From JADLGL01 sp964611195 (GTDB taxonomy: Bacteria > Pseudomonadota > Alphaproteobacteria > Rhizobiales > Kaistiaceae), in NCBI GenBank assembly GCA_964611195.1, contig CAZSXA010000104.1, forward strand, positions 1 to 8,394: a stretch of 8,394 nucleotides of DNA, in the 5' to 3' direction. Position 1 is the stretch's first letter; every line of letters begins with the position of its first letter. The translations under genes and the position numbers were made by a program. The notes below the pieces were generated by a model. That model ran no database searches. It was given only the letters and a program-made list of their open reading frames with translations, and was not told the origin of the DNA. Below, piece by piece: positions 1-8,171 of the stretch.

Positions 1-224
1 CCGGCTCGTGCTGGCCGATCTTCGTCGAGCAAGGCCGAGCCATTGCGGCCTACCTGGCAGCCGAGCAACGAGATCCGGAGAAGGCCGAGGCCTTCAACGC
101 GCGGCGCACGACCGCGCCGCCGAGCTTCAAGGGCGCGCTCTTCTCCCAAGCGGACGCGTTCCACATCGACTATGGGCTCTACACGCGCGCCCTTCGCGAT
201 CTCGTCGCGTGGCTGGACGATTGA
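1..224 (+). CDS. C-terminal fragment of probable flavin-containing monooxygenase (5' end outside window)
   Basis: Only the last 73 residues are visible, read in the frame starting at base 3 and ending at the TGA at 222-224. The segment begins GSCWPIFVEQGRAIAAYL and ends with HIDYGLYTRALRDLVAWLDD. In the FMO/Baeyer-Villiger flavoprotein family a G-x-x-WP-(I/L)-x-E-Q/x-A-R stretch comes late in the protein and is followed by a terminal (I/V)DY-x-x-Y motif, and both elements appear here in the right order and spacing. Family members use FAD and NADPH to oxygenate N, S or ketone carbons. The catalytic Rossmann motifs lie upstream of the window, so the function rests on this tail alone. The next gene starts 45 nt downstream on the same strand, so the two may be co-transcribed. 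Another NAD(P)/FAD-dependent oxidoreductase subfamily is possible. Confidence 0.5.
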   Translation, partial: GSCWPIFVEQGRAIAAYLAAEQRDPEKAEAFNARRTTAPPSFKGALFSQADAFHIDYGLYTRALRDLVAWLDD

Positions 225-257
225 CTTGGCGGCGTTCCGGCGGCTGGCTTGGCGCCG

Positions 258-262
258 GGAGG
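258..262 (+). promoter_or_regulatory. Ribosome binding site of the SDR gene
   Basis: GGAGG lies 7 nt before the ATG at 270. This selects that ATG over the in-frame TTG at 249, which would add seven residues ahead of the conserved beta-strand that opens the Rossmann fold. Confidence 0.75.
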
Positions 263-269
263 AAGGTCG

Positions 270-1286
270 ATGAACGTCCTTGTCACCGGGGCCAACGGCC
301 ATGTCGGCGCCAATCTGGTGCGCGCGCTGCTCGCCCGCGGCGACCGTGTGCGTGCACTGGTGCGCTCCCGGCAGGACGCCATTGACGGGTTGCCTATCGA
401 AATCGTTCGCGGCGATGTCCGCGACCCGGACGCCATGAGACATGCGATGCAGGGCGTCGAGGTCGTCTTCCACTTTGCGGCGATCATTTCGATCGACGGC
501 CCGCGCGGCGGCCACGTCGAGAGCGTGAACGTCGAGGGGACACGCACGGTCGCCGAAGCAGCGCTTGCAGCCGGCGTCGGGCGATTCGTCCACTGCAGTT
601 CGATCCATGCCTTTGGCGACCGCAGCGTGGGTGCGCGGATCGACGAGGCCTCCGCCCCGCTCTCCGACGCGCGCGCTCCCGCCTATGACCGCTCCAAGGC
701 GGCAGGGGAAGCGGCCGTGCTCGAGCTCGCCGCGGAGGGGCTCGACGTCGTCATCGTCCATCCGACGGGCGTGATCGGGCCTAATGACTTCGGCCCATCC
801 CGCATGGGACGCGTGCTTCTCGATCTCGCGCGCGGCCGGATGCCCAGCCTCGTTCGCGGCAGCTTCGACTGGGTCGACGTTCGCGATGTCGCCGCAGGTG
901 CGATCGCGGCGGCCGAACGGGGCGGAAGCGGCGAACGCTATCTGCTCGGCGGCCACAGATCCGGGCTCGTCGAACTCGCCGAGGTCGCGGCTGCGGTGAC
1001 CGGCATTCCACGACCGCGAATGGTGCTGCCGCTTCGCGTCGGCGAGCTTGCCGCGCCTTTCGGACTTGCTTCGGCGCGGATGCTTCGCCGGGAGCCGATG
1101 TTCACGCCCGAATCGATGATGCCGCTTCGCTGGGACCCGGTCGTCATCCGCGACAAGGCCGGCGCGGAGCTCGGCTATGCGCCACGTCCCCTTGAGGAGA
1201 CAGTCGCCGACACGATCTCCTGGTTCGCCGAAACCGGATTGCTCAGCCCGACCAAGATCCTCGCCGACCGGTTGGAGCGACGGTGA
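270..1286 (+). CDS. NAD(P)-dependent extended-SDR reductase/epimerase (dihydroflavonol-reductase / 3-beta-HSD-like)
   Basis: This 338-residue cytoplasmic Rossmann-fold oxidoreductase has the extended-SDR layout. The N-terminal nucleotide-binding motif TGANGHVG is at residues 6-13, GDVRD is near 48-52, the catalytic Ser is at 110/111, and the catalytic pair YDRSK is at 139-143. The C-terminal half is the variable substrate-binding part. Length and motifs suit the group holding dihydroflavonol-4-reductase-like, 3-beta-hydroxysteroid dehydrogenase-like and NAD-dependent epimerase proteins. Reading VHPTGVIGPNDFGPS around 165-180 is typical of the reductase branch. The ATG at 270 is chosen for its GGAGG and because the motif starts immediately after it. 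The gene overlaps the 5-alpha-reductase-like gene by GTGA, which suggests coupled translation and consecutive redox steps, for example hydroxy/keto interconversion beside enone reduction. The substrate cannot be read from sequence. Confidence 0.88.
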   Translation: MNVLVTGANGHVGANLVRALLARGDRVRALVRSRQDAIDGLPIEIVRGDVRDPDAMRHAMQGVEVVFHFAAIISIDGPRGGHVESVNVEGTRTVAEAALAAGVGRFVHCSSIHAFGDRSVGARIDEASAPLSDARAPAYDRSKAAGEAAVLELAAEGLDVVIVHPTGVIGPNDFGPSRMGRVLLDLARGRMPSLVRGSFDWVDVRDVAAGAIAAAERGGSGERYLLGGHRSGLVELAEVAAAVTGIPRPRMVLPLRVGELAAPFGLASARMLRREPMFTPESMMPLRWDPVVIRDKAGAELGYAPRPLEETVADTISWFAETGLLSPTKILADRLERR

Positions 1287-2038
1287 GCGAGCCGCAGATC
1301 CATGTCTGGCTGATGTGGTTCATGGTCGCCGCTGGCGCCGCTTCCGCCGTCGCGCTGACGTTTCTGTCGGCGCCTTATGGCCGCCACGCGCGCCCCGGCT
1401 GGGGACCGACGCTCGACGCCAGGCTCGGCTGGGCGCTGATGGAAAGCCCTGCCGTCGTCGTGTTTCTCGTCATCTATCTCAGCGGCGGGAATGCCGGCGA
1501 CGCCGCACCGCTTGCACTTCTGGCGCTGTGGCAAATCCACTACGTCCACCGCACATTCATCTTCCCTCTGCGCATGCCGCCGGGCGGCAAACGAATGCCG
1601 CTGTCGGTGGCCGCGATGGCGTTCGGCTTCAACCTCCTCAACGCCTACATCAACGCGCGCTGGCTGTCGGAGCTCGGCACCTATGCCGACGACTGGCTTT
1701 CGAGCCCGGCCTTCATCATCGGTACGCTGATCTTCGCGGTCGGCTTCATCGTGAACATCCACTCCGACCGCATCCTGTTCAGGCTGCGCCGCGCTTCGCG
1801 CGACTACGGTATTCCGCATGGCGGCATGTACCGCTACGTCTCATGCCCCAACTATCTCGGCGAGATCGTCGAGTGGATCGGCTGGGCGATCGCCGCGTGG
1901 TCGCCGGCCGGCCTCGCCTTCGCCTTCTTCACCGCCGCCAATCTCGCCCCGCGTGCGATCTCGCACCACCGTTGGTATCGCGAGCGATTTCCGGATTATC
2001 CGCCGGAGCGGAAGGCGTTGATTCCATTTATCCTTTAG
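1283..2038 (+). CDS. 3-oxo-5-alpha-steroid 4-dehydrogenase (SRD5A1/2-like) family integral membrane reductase
   Basis: The protein has 251 residues, close to human SRD5A1/2 (about 254-259). Hydrophobic segments lie at about residues 9-29, 50-67, 75-85, 106-123, 142-159 and 196-222, as in this polytopic NADPH-dependent family. Conserved elements include a glutamate in the second helix (E54), HYVHRTF at 86-92, NIHSD at 158-162, IPHGGMYRYVSCPNYLGE at 177-194 followed by IVEWIGWAIA, HHRWY at 228-232 and FPDYPPERKALIPFI at 236-250. This C-terminal half closely follows the vertebrate pattern as I recall it. The family reduces the delta-4 double bond of 3-oxo steroids, or analogous enones, in the membrane. 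The GTG start at 1283 has GGAG 5 nt upstream and overlaps the preceding stop. The substrate is unknown. Bacterial relatives may act on sterol-, bile-acid- or other lipid-like enones. Confidence 0.9.
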   Translation: MSEPQIHVWLMWFMVAAGAASAVALTFLSAPYGRHARPGWGPTLDARLGWALMESPAVVVFLVIYLSGGNAGDAAPLALLALWQIHYVHRTFIFPLRMPPGGKRMPLSVAAMAFGFNLLNAYINARWLSELGTYADDWLSSPAFIIGTLIFAVGFIVNIHSDRILFRLRRASRDYGIPHGGMYRYVSCPNYLGEIVEWIGWAIAAWSPAGLAFAFFTAANLAPRAISHHRWYRERFPDYPPERKALIPFIL

Positions 2039-2802
2039 CTGCCGCTGCGGGCAGTGAAGACAAGCCGCTTCGACCGCGGCGCCGGCTCGCCGCCGGTCTC
2101 GAAATCCGCCACCGCCACGGCAAGACCGAGATCGGCGAGCGCCTGTTCCAGCACGGCGGCCTCATGGGCGCGCTGGATATGGACCTCGTGGAACGGCCGG
2201 TGCTCGCCGCCCTCCTCCACCGTGCCCGTAGCGGTGAAACGGTGGAGCGCCTCCGCCTCGTCATAGGCGCTCTCGAACGTCACCGATCCGGTCGCCGTTT
2301 CGAGCGTCTTGGCGGACTCCGTCCGAAAGCCCTCCGCCGTCTTGATGTCGAAGACGAAGACACCGTCCGGCTTCAGGCATGATGCGACCCGCTCGAACAG
2401 CGCCCTCACCTCGTCTAACTCGGTCAGGTAGTTGAGGCTGTCGAAGACACAGGTGACGACGTCATAGGCGTTGGCGGATTCGAAGCTTCGCACGTCGGCC
2501 TCGATCAACCGCGCGCCGGGAACCTTCCGCGCGGCGTTGGCAAGCTGGAACGGCGACCGGTCGACGCCGGTGACGGCGAAACCGTCGACTTCGGCCAGTT
2601 GCAGCAACCCGCCCGACCCGCAGCAAAGGTCCAGCCAGCTTCGCCCGTCGCGATCCGCAGGCAGATACTGCTGCAGGATTGGCCAGACCAGCCGGCACCA
2701 GAGGTCCCACTTCTCGCCATAGATGGCCGAGAACGCAGCGCCATAGGGCGACGGCTCCTCGTGGCGCGAGCCATCGGTGGCATGGCCGGGTTTCAGCGAC
2801 AT
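2035..2802 (-). CDS. Class I SAM-dependent methyltransferase
   Basis: This is a 255-residue soluble protein with a seven-beta-strand methyltransferase fold. Motif I LDLCCGSGG at residues 57-65 forms the SAM-binding loop. D81 after VTGV is the acidic residue expected to bind the ribose hydroxyls, ADVRSF at 102-107 fits the adenine-binding region, and YDVVTCVFDSLNYL at 113-126 is motif IV with the post-motif segment. The C-terminal third is mostly beta-strand. The start is taken at the ATG at 2802, which leaves 25 nt after the preceding gene and begins just before recognisable family sequence. The frame stays open further upstream, but there it only shadows the preceding gene. No strong Shine-Dalgarno sequence is visible. 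This is the last gene of the minus-strand operon. The acceptor atom (O, N or C) cannot be determined, and a small-molecule or sugar substrate fits the context. Confidence 0.85.
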   Translation of the reverse strand: MSLKPGHATDGSRHEEPSPYGAAFSAIYGEKWDLWCRLVWPILQQYLPADRDGRSWLDLCCGSGGLLQLAEVDGFAVTGVDRSPFQLANAARKVPGARLIEADVRSFESANAYDVVTCVFDSLNYLTELDEVRALFERVASCLKPDGVFVFDIKTAEGFRTESAKTLETATGSVTFESAYDEAEALHRFTATGTVEEGGEHRPFHEVHIQRAHEAAVLEQALADLGLAVAVADFETGGEPAPRSKRLVFTARSGS

Positions 2803-2827
2803 CCGGCGGAGCGTGCCTGAGGTTCGC

Positions 2828-3181
2828 CTACTGACTGCACCGCGCCAGCGCGTCCTCGATCCCGTTCCAGATCTCCGCCCGCGGCACGATCCAGCTCTTG
2901 TAGACCAGCGTGTAAGTGAGTTGGCCTGCGGCGACGTCGTGCTCATAGGCAACGACGACACGCCACAGCGCCGACCGTGTTGTCGAGACCCCGACCGGCC
3001 CATAGCGTGGCTCGTAGACGGTGCCCTGCGCTTCGATGCTATCGACCTTCACGCATTCGAAGATCTCCTCGGTGACGTTGGCATAGGTGCGTTGCTCACC
3101 GTCGGTCGCCACTGCTGGCGACGCGCCAAGCGCGCCAAGCCCGATTGCACCGAGCGCTGCGATCGTTGGGACCCGCTTCAT
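2828..3181 (-). CDS. Small exported protein of unknown function
   Basis: This 117-residue protein opens with a signal peptide. MKR is followed by a small-residue hydrophobic core (about residues 5-20) and an AVA signal peptidase I site ending at residue 25, which predicts a mature periplasmic or secreted protein of about 92 residues. The mature part has alternating beta-like stretches (ALWRVVVAYEHD, LTYTLVYKSWIV) and two cysteines, C43 and C115, that could form a disulfide linking its ends. I recognise no family. Its ATG shares ATGA with the stop of the hydrolase-like gene, and a GGGGAGG sequence lies about 10 nt upstream inside that gene. It is therefore a coupled operon member and not a stray reading frame. 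It is the only evident exported protein in an otherwise cytoplasmic set, so the pathway product may act in the envelope. Catalytic and binding roles are both open. Confidence 0.75.
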   Translation of the reverse strand: MKRVPTIAALGAIGLGALGASPAVATDGEQRTYANVTEEIFECVKVDSIEAQGTVYEPRYGPVGVSTTRSALWRVVVAYEHDVAAGQLTYTLVYKSWIVPRAEIWNGIEDALARCSQ

Positions 3182-4074
3182 GCCGTATCGGCCTCCCCGC
3201 TAGCGGGCAGCGGCTCGATCGCCTCCATGATCGTCGATCCAAGCCGTCCCGTCCGCGCCAGAGCCACCATACAGAAATGCTTCGCCGTCGGCAGCGGATT
3301 GATCGTGACGTCCGGCAGGCCGCGCAGCGGCGCGATGATTTTGGTCTCGGGCCGGCTGCCCTCGCCATAGAAGATCGTGAGGCGGGGCCGCTCGCTCGCC
3401 TCCAGATAGGTCGTGATCGGGTTGAAGATGCTGTCGAAGCCGCAACGCAGGCCGATCGGCAGGTAGAACATGAATGTCGCCGATCCGGCGATCAGGACGT
3501 GCTCCCAATAGGCGCTCGGCTCCTTGATGAGCAGCGGCACGTCGAAATAGGCGCGAAGCTGCGCCACCGGGCTGATCCAGTGATGCATCGGGAAGGGCGG
3601 GCTGAACGCGACGACCGTCTCGAAACCGAGCTTCGTGCCGAAATAGATCGCGGCTGCCGCACCGCCGGAATCGCCGATCGCAACATGACGCGAGGCGCCG
3701 AGCGCCGCCAGCGCATTCTCAAGCTCGGTCCGGTACCATTCGAGCCCGCCGGACTCGCCGTCGGGCGTCAGGTGATAGACGCTGCGATGGATGTCGCGGA
3801 AGAGGACAAGATTGTAGGGCCTAGCCTGGCGCTGGAAGAAGGACTCGAACTCGGAGGTGGGACGCCCGGTGTGGAGCATCGCGGCGCTCGAGAACGATAC
3901 AATGGTCGTGTCGGCGCCGTTGTCGATCACCTTCATCGGCTCGGGCATCGCGTCGTCGCCTGCTGCTTCCGTTTCGCGCCGCACCGGGTCGGCCATGTGC
4001 GGCAGGAGGATGCGGTTGGCGCGGTTGAACACGCGCTCGCGGAAGCGGTACGCGCGGCCGCCACGGCTCAGCAT
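3178..4074 (-). CDS. Alpha/beta-hydrolase-fold protein, possible acyl hydrolase or acyltransferase
   Basis: The protein has 298 residues. A nucleophile elbow G-D-S-G-G at 134-138 puts the candidate catalytic serine at S136, preceded by a beta-strand (RHVAI) and followed by a small-residue helix (AAAAIYFG), as in the alpha/beta-hydrolase fold. A late histidine, H266 in TAKHFCM, is a plausible catalytic base, and an acid could come from the 215-240 region (for example D214 or E238). No signal peptide is evident and the N-terminus is Arg-rich. GGAAG lies 8 nt before the ATG at 4074, and the preceding ligase gene stops 15 nt upstream. Proteins of this kind occur in surface-polysaccharide and secondary-metabolite loci with poorly defined roles. 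Next to a ligase and an ACP, an editing or releasing thioesterase or an acyltransferase is the natural guess, but this is inference. Fold confidence is moderate to good, function low. Confidence 0.7.
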   Translation of the reverse strand: MLSRGGRAYRFRERVFNRANRILLPHMADPVRRETEAAGDDAMPEPMKVIDNGADTTIVSFSSAAMLHTGRPTSEFESFFQRQARPYNLVLFRDIHRSVYHLTPDGESGGLEWYRTELENALAALGASRHVAIGDSGGAAAAIYFGTKLGFETVVAFSPPFPMHHWISPVAQLRAYFDVPLLIKEPSAYWEHVLIAGSATFMFYLPIGLRCGFDSIFNPITTYLEASERPRLTIFYGEGSRPETKIIAPLRGLPDVTINPLPTAKHFCMVALARTGRLGSTIMEAIEPLPASGEADTA

Positions 4075-4089
4075 GATCGCGACTTCCGT

Positions 4090-5574
4090 TCAGCCATTGC
4101 GCGCCCCCTTCAGAAGCGCTGTCGGATAGTCCGGGCATTTCACTTTCATGCACTTGCCCGACGGCGTTCGCGGCACCTCGTCGATGACGTGGATGGCGGC
4201 GGGAACTTTGTGCGCGGCAAGCTCTGCCAGGCAATGCTCGCGCACGCTTGCCGGGTCGGCGCCGGTGCCTGAAATGGCGGCTTGGACGAACTCAACTCCG
4301 TCGTCACGAAGCCCCGGATAAACCGCGGCGTCGGCAACGCCAGGCGCGGCGAGGATCACCGCCTCGACCTCGGCCGGGTCGACCTTCATGCCGCCGAGAT
4401 TGATGATGTCGCGGGCGCGGCCGACGATATGCACCGTGCCGTCGTCGCGGATGGAAACGACATCGCCGGTGCGAAACGATGCCGGCGTCCCCTTGCCGTC
4501 GCCGGGGAGATAGCCCTGCATCATCGAGTTCGCCTCGACGACGAGTTCGCCGACGCCCTCGCCGAGATCCTCGAACCGCTTCGTATCGACGACGCTGGCC
4601 TTGATGCCATCGAGCGGACGGCCGACGCCGCCAAGGCGCTCATCGGACGACCACGTCGTCGCAATCGCCCCGCTCTCCGTCGCGCCGAGGATCGTGAAGA
4701 GCCGTGTGTCGAAGGTCTTTTCAAAGGCTTCTGCCGAGGCCTGATCGAGCGCCGCGCCGGCGTAGAAGGTGTTGGGCGACATCGCGCGGCCTGGATCGCC
4801 GGCGTTCATGGCGGTGAGGGTCCGCACCATCGGCGGCACCAGAGCGAGGATTGTGCTGGGCGTTTCACGCTCGAGGCGAAGGATTCGCTTCGGGTTGAAC
4901 ACCGGGCTCACCGCGAGAACGCTGTCGGTGATGATCGACGACACCAGGCCGAAGCCGATGGCGTAGGCGTGAGTGAGAGGCGTCGTCACCGTGACCCGCG
5001 CCTCGCGATAGGCGCTGACGCGGCTGACATAGTTCACCGCCTCTGCGACCGCGGCTCCCTGATTGCGGATGCAGTACCGCGCCGCGCCATAAGTGCCCGA
5101 CGTCGGATGGAGGATGACGCCCATCCCGGGTATGGACGCAGCATCACCCGCGTCCGACCCGACCGGGAGCAGCGATACCTCCATCGAGCCGACCGGGATG
5201 GCAGCAGTCGCCTCACCGGTTCCGTCGCCGAGCGCGCTGACGCCGTCGATGAAGTCGTGCGCAGCGAAGAGCGCGCCATAGGCGCCGGCAATCCGTTTCA
5301 GCTCGGGCAGCGGAGTCGCCGGGTGAGCCAGGATCGGATTGCAGCGCAGCTGCAGCAGCGCCATCAGCAGCACCGGGAATGCGGCGGTATTGGCAAGCGC
5401 GAGAACGACTGGATCCCCTGGTTTCACCTCAGCGGCGGCCAACTGCTCCGCCACATCGTCGCAGAGCGCCCGAAGCTCATCGGCGCTGAACACACGTTCG
5501 GAGTGGCCGCAATCGATCGCGCCGTTCCAGGTACGCCAGCGAGCGAGCAGCAGAGGATCGCCGGAGACATCCAT
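4090..5574 (-). CDS. AMP-forming acyl/aryl/aminoacyl ligase (ANL superfamily adenylating enzyme)
   Basis: This 494-residue enzyme has the two-domain ANL layout. It activates a carboxylic acid with ATP as an acyl-adenylate and passes it to a thiol. Visible core motifs are A3 TSGTYGAAR (158-166), A5 GATESG (297-302), A7 with TGD at 369-371, the hinge region GRARDIINLGG followed by MKVDPAEVE (385-404), and A10 with TPSGK at 470-474, where K474 is the expected catalytic lysine. The A3 phosphate loop departs from the usual SGTTGxPKG: Thr-to-Tyr at 162 and loss of the Pro-Lys pair. The ATG at 5574 has GGAGG 6 nt upstream. The gene lies 21 nt after the ACP gene, so the ACP phosphopantetheine thiol is the likely acceptor. 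CoA is the alternative. The substrate acid is not predictable by eye. Confidence 0.9.
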   Translation of the reverse strand: MDVSGDPLLLARWRTWNGAIDCGHSERVFSADELRALCDDVAEQLAAAEVKPGDPVVLALANTAAFPVLLMALLQLRCNPILAHPATPLPELKRIAGAYGALFAAHDFIDGVSALGDGTGEATAAIPVGSMEVSLLPVGSDAGDAASIPGMGVILHPTSGTYGAARYCIRNQGAAVAEAVNYVSRVSAYREARVTVTTPLTHAYAIGFGLVSSIITDSVLAVSPVFNPKRILRLERETPSTILALVPPMVRTLTAMNAGDPGRAMSPNTFYAGAALDQASAEAFEKTFDTRLFTILGATESGAIATTWSSDERLGGVGRPLDGIKASVVDTKRFEDLGEGVGELVVEANSMMQGYLPGDGKGTPASFRTGDVVSIRDDGTVHIVGRARDIINLGGMKVDPAEVEAVILAAPGVADAAVYPGLRDDGVEFVQAAISGTGADPASVREHCLAELAAHKVPAAIHVIDEVPRTPSGKCMKVKCPDYPTALLKGARNG

Positions 5575-5580
5575 GGCCAG

Positions 5581-5585
5581 CCTCC
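5581..5585 (-). promoter_or_regulatory. Ribosome binding site of the AMP-forming ligase gene
   Basis: GGAGG on the minus strand lies 6 nt before the ATG at 5574, within the 21-nt gap after the ACP stop codon. It fixes the ligase start and implies strong independent initiation within the operon. Confidence 0.75.
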
Positions 5586-5595
5586 GCCGAACGCG

Positions 5596-5867
5596 TCAGG
5601 CAGGCGCCGCGACGCGGATCAGCTCTCTGAGATCGCGCACGCGTTTGCCGCCCCAATACTTCTCCGGGATCTTGACACCGCACTCCCGCTCGACGGCGGC
5701 ATAGAGTTCGAGCCGGCCCATCGAATCGAAGCCGAGGCCCTCCTCGCCTATGGGGGCGTCCAGGCCGGCCTCGCCCGTCAGCCGATGCTCGCTCATCAAC
5801 CGCTCCGCAATCGCGACGACCTTTTCGCCGATCGCCTCCTGGCTCGCCTCGACGCCCTCTCCCCGCA

Positions 5868-5868
<1 letters not shown>
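5596..5868 (-). CDS. Stand-alone acyl carrier protein
   Basis: This is a 90-residue acidic helical carrier protein. GFDSMGRLELYAAVE around residues 47-60 matches the phosphopantetheine attachment motif (usually DSL), with S49 as the predicted prosthetic-group site. A C-terminal helix follows (VRDLRELIRVA). The ATG at 5868 overlaps the aminotransferase stop in TGATG (one shared base), and GGAG lies 8 nt upstream at 5877-5880. The frame stays open further upstream, but that extension is the aminotransferase read in another frame. The protein probably carries an acyl or amino-acyl thioester loaded by the adjacent ligase. There is no fatty-acid synthase gene nearby, which argues against the primary AcpP. 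Housekeeping ACPs are usually about 78 residues, so this one is slightly longer. Confidence 0.9.
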
Positions 5869-7217
<1,349 letters not shown>

Positions 7218-7222
7218 TCACA

Positions 7223-7226
7223 TCCT
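7223..7226 (-). promoter_or_regulatory. Candidate ribosome binding site deciding the aminotransferase start
   Basis: AGGA on the minus strand lies 5 nt before the GTG at 7217 and 20 nt before the ATG at 7202. It favours the GTG start, although the match is short. Confidence 0.4.
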
Positions 7227-7316
7227 GCCGTACCGGACCCGGGAGCCCCTAGCCTAGGCGAAAAAGCCCATGTCTGTCATCGACTTTGCGTGCCGACCCC
7301 TTCCGGCGCCGGGGAA

Positions 7317-7433
7317 CTAAGGATCGCGTCGATCCGAGCGGTGGCGCGGCAGGTAGTCCTCAACGAGGTCGCGGGCATTCTCGATCAGCGCGGCAGCGAT
7401 CCGGAAATCGACCTCGTCGTCGATGTCGAGCCG
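7317..7433 (-). pseudogene. Displaced C-terminal coding segment of the cytidylyltransferase
   Basis: In the frame offset from the main reading frame, bases 7433-7317 encode 38 residues beginning RLDIDDEVDFRIAAALIENA and ending RRDP before a TAG. The DID-x-E-x-DF-x-IA pattern is the usual end of NeuA-family proteins. It follows directly where the main frame loses family character. Rejoining the two would give a protein of about 246 residues. Either the gene is truly frameshifted, or the sequence has a single-base error here. Confidence 0.75.
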
Positions 7434-8056
7434 CAAACTCGTGGGGCCACTTCAAAGCCGACACGGTCGCCAAGGAACGCATCACCGCTCCCGGGCACCG
7501 GAAAACGGAACACGTCCGTATTGAACGCATGATAGGCGGCCGGCATGTCCTGCCGGCGGACCATCGATCGGCCGCCATCGTCGAAGCCGGGCCGCAGGAA
7601 CCCGCCCGCGTCCATATAGGTCCGCGCGTCGGCAGGAGTCACGACCCGGCAGGCGGTCATCGTTCCGTCCGCCTGCATACGCTGGATACAGCGCTCGACC
7701 GATTCGATCGGACGAAACGGGAACGTCGGGCGCAGCCAGACGATGAGGTCGGGAACATCGATACCGTTGTTGACGAAACCCTGATGCATCTCGCGCAGCA
7801 CATCCTCTTCCATCGCGGCATCCCCCGCCGACTCCGCCGACCGCAGGAACGGAACGTCGGCGCCATAGCGGCGCGCAACCTCGGCATAGTGCTCGGCATC
7901 AGTGGAGCAGATCACGCCGTCGACCTGACGGAGGCGAAGCGCGAATTCGATCGCGTAGCCGATCAGATGCTTGCCGGCGATCTTGCGGATGTTCTTGTCG
8001 GGTACGCCCTTCGACCCCGACCGGGCGGGCACCACCGCGATGGTTCGCGCAGGCAT
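7385..8056 (-). CDS. Acylneuraminate/CMP-sugar cytidylyltransferase-like protein, frameshifted near C-terminus
   Basis: As read, the frame encodes 223 residues. VPARSGSKGVPDKN at 9-22 is the CTP-binding signature of CMP-N-acylneuraminate synthetases (NeuA family). STDAEHYAEVARRYGADVPF (about 58-77) and LRPTFPFRPIESV (about 112-124) follow in the expected order. Such enzymes couple CTP to a nonulosonic acid or similar sugar acid to form a CMP-sugar. After about residue 207 the frame becomes Ser/Thr/Arg-rich (GSTSTTRSISGS), while the next frame supplies a family-like tail, so one base appears lost (or two gained) near 7431-7440. The ATG at 8056 has GGAGAG about 10 nt upstream. A TTG at 8077 would add seven residues. 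This is the first gene of the minus-strand operon, separated from the aminotransferase by about 100 nt. The substrate is unknown, and with the frameshift the enzyme may be altered or inactive. Confidence 0.8.
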   Translation of the reverse strand: MPARTIAVVPARSGSKGVPDKNIRKIAGKHLIGYAIEFALRLRQVDGVICSTDAEHYAEVARRYGADVPFLRSAESAGDAAMEEDVLREMHQGFVNNGIDVPDLIVWLRPTFPFRPIESVERCIQRMQADGTMTACRVVTPADARTYMDAGGFLRPGFDDGGRSMVRRQDMPAAYHAFNTDVFRFPVPGSGDAFLGDRVGFEVAPRVCGSTSTTRSISGSLPR

Positions 8057-8171
8057 TGCACCAATTCTCTCCGGCAACGCTCAGCGCGCGAACGAGCCCT
8101 GGACCGCCCCTGGGTTTCCGCCGGTCGGCATGCGCCAGATGCGCCTGCGACTGCCATTTCCGTGGTGGGAA

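Noticed and set aside
1177..2382. 401-codon plus-strand frame overlapping the SDR, the reductase and the methyltransferase
   Set aside because: It runs through three genes with clear family motifs on both strands and is a GC-driven shadow.
2803..3003. 67-residue N-terminal extension of the methyltransferase
   Set aside because: Arg/Ser-rich out-of-frame reading of the small exported protein gene. Family-like sequence begins after the ATG at 2802.
3145..4272. 375-codon open frame on the plus strand
   Set aside because: Antisense to the hydrolase-like gene, with low-complexity Arg-rich composition and no recognisable motif.
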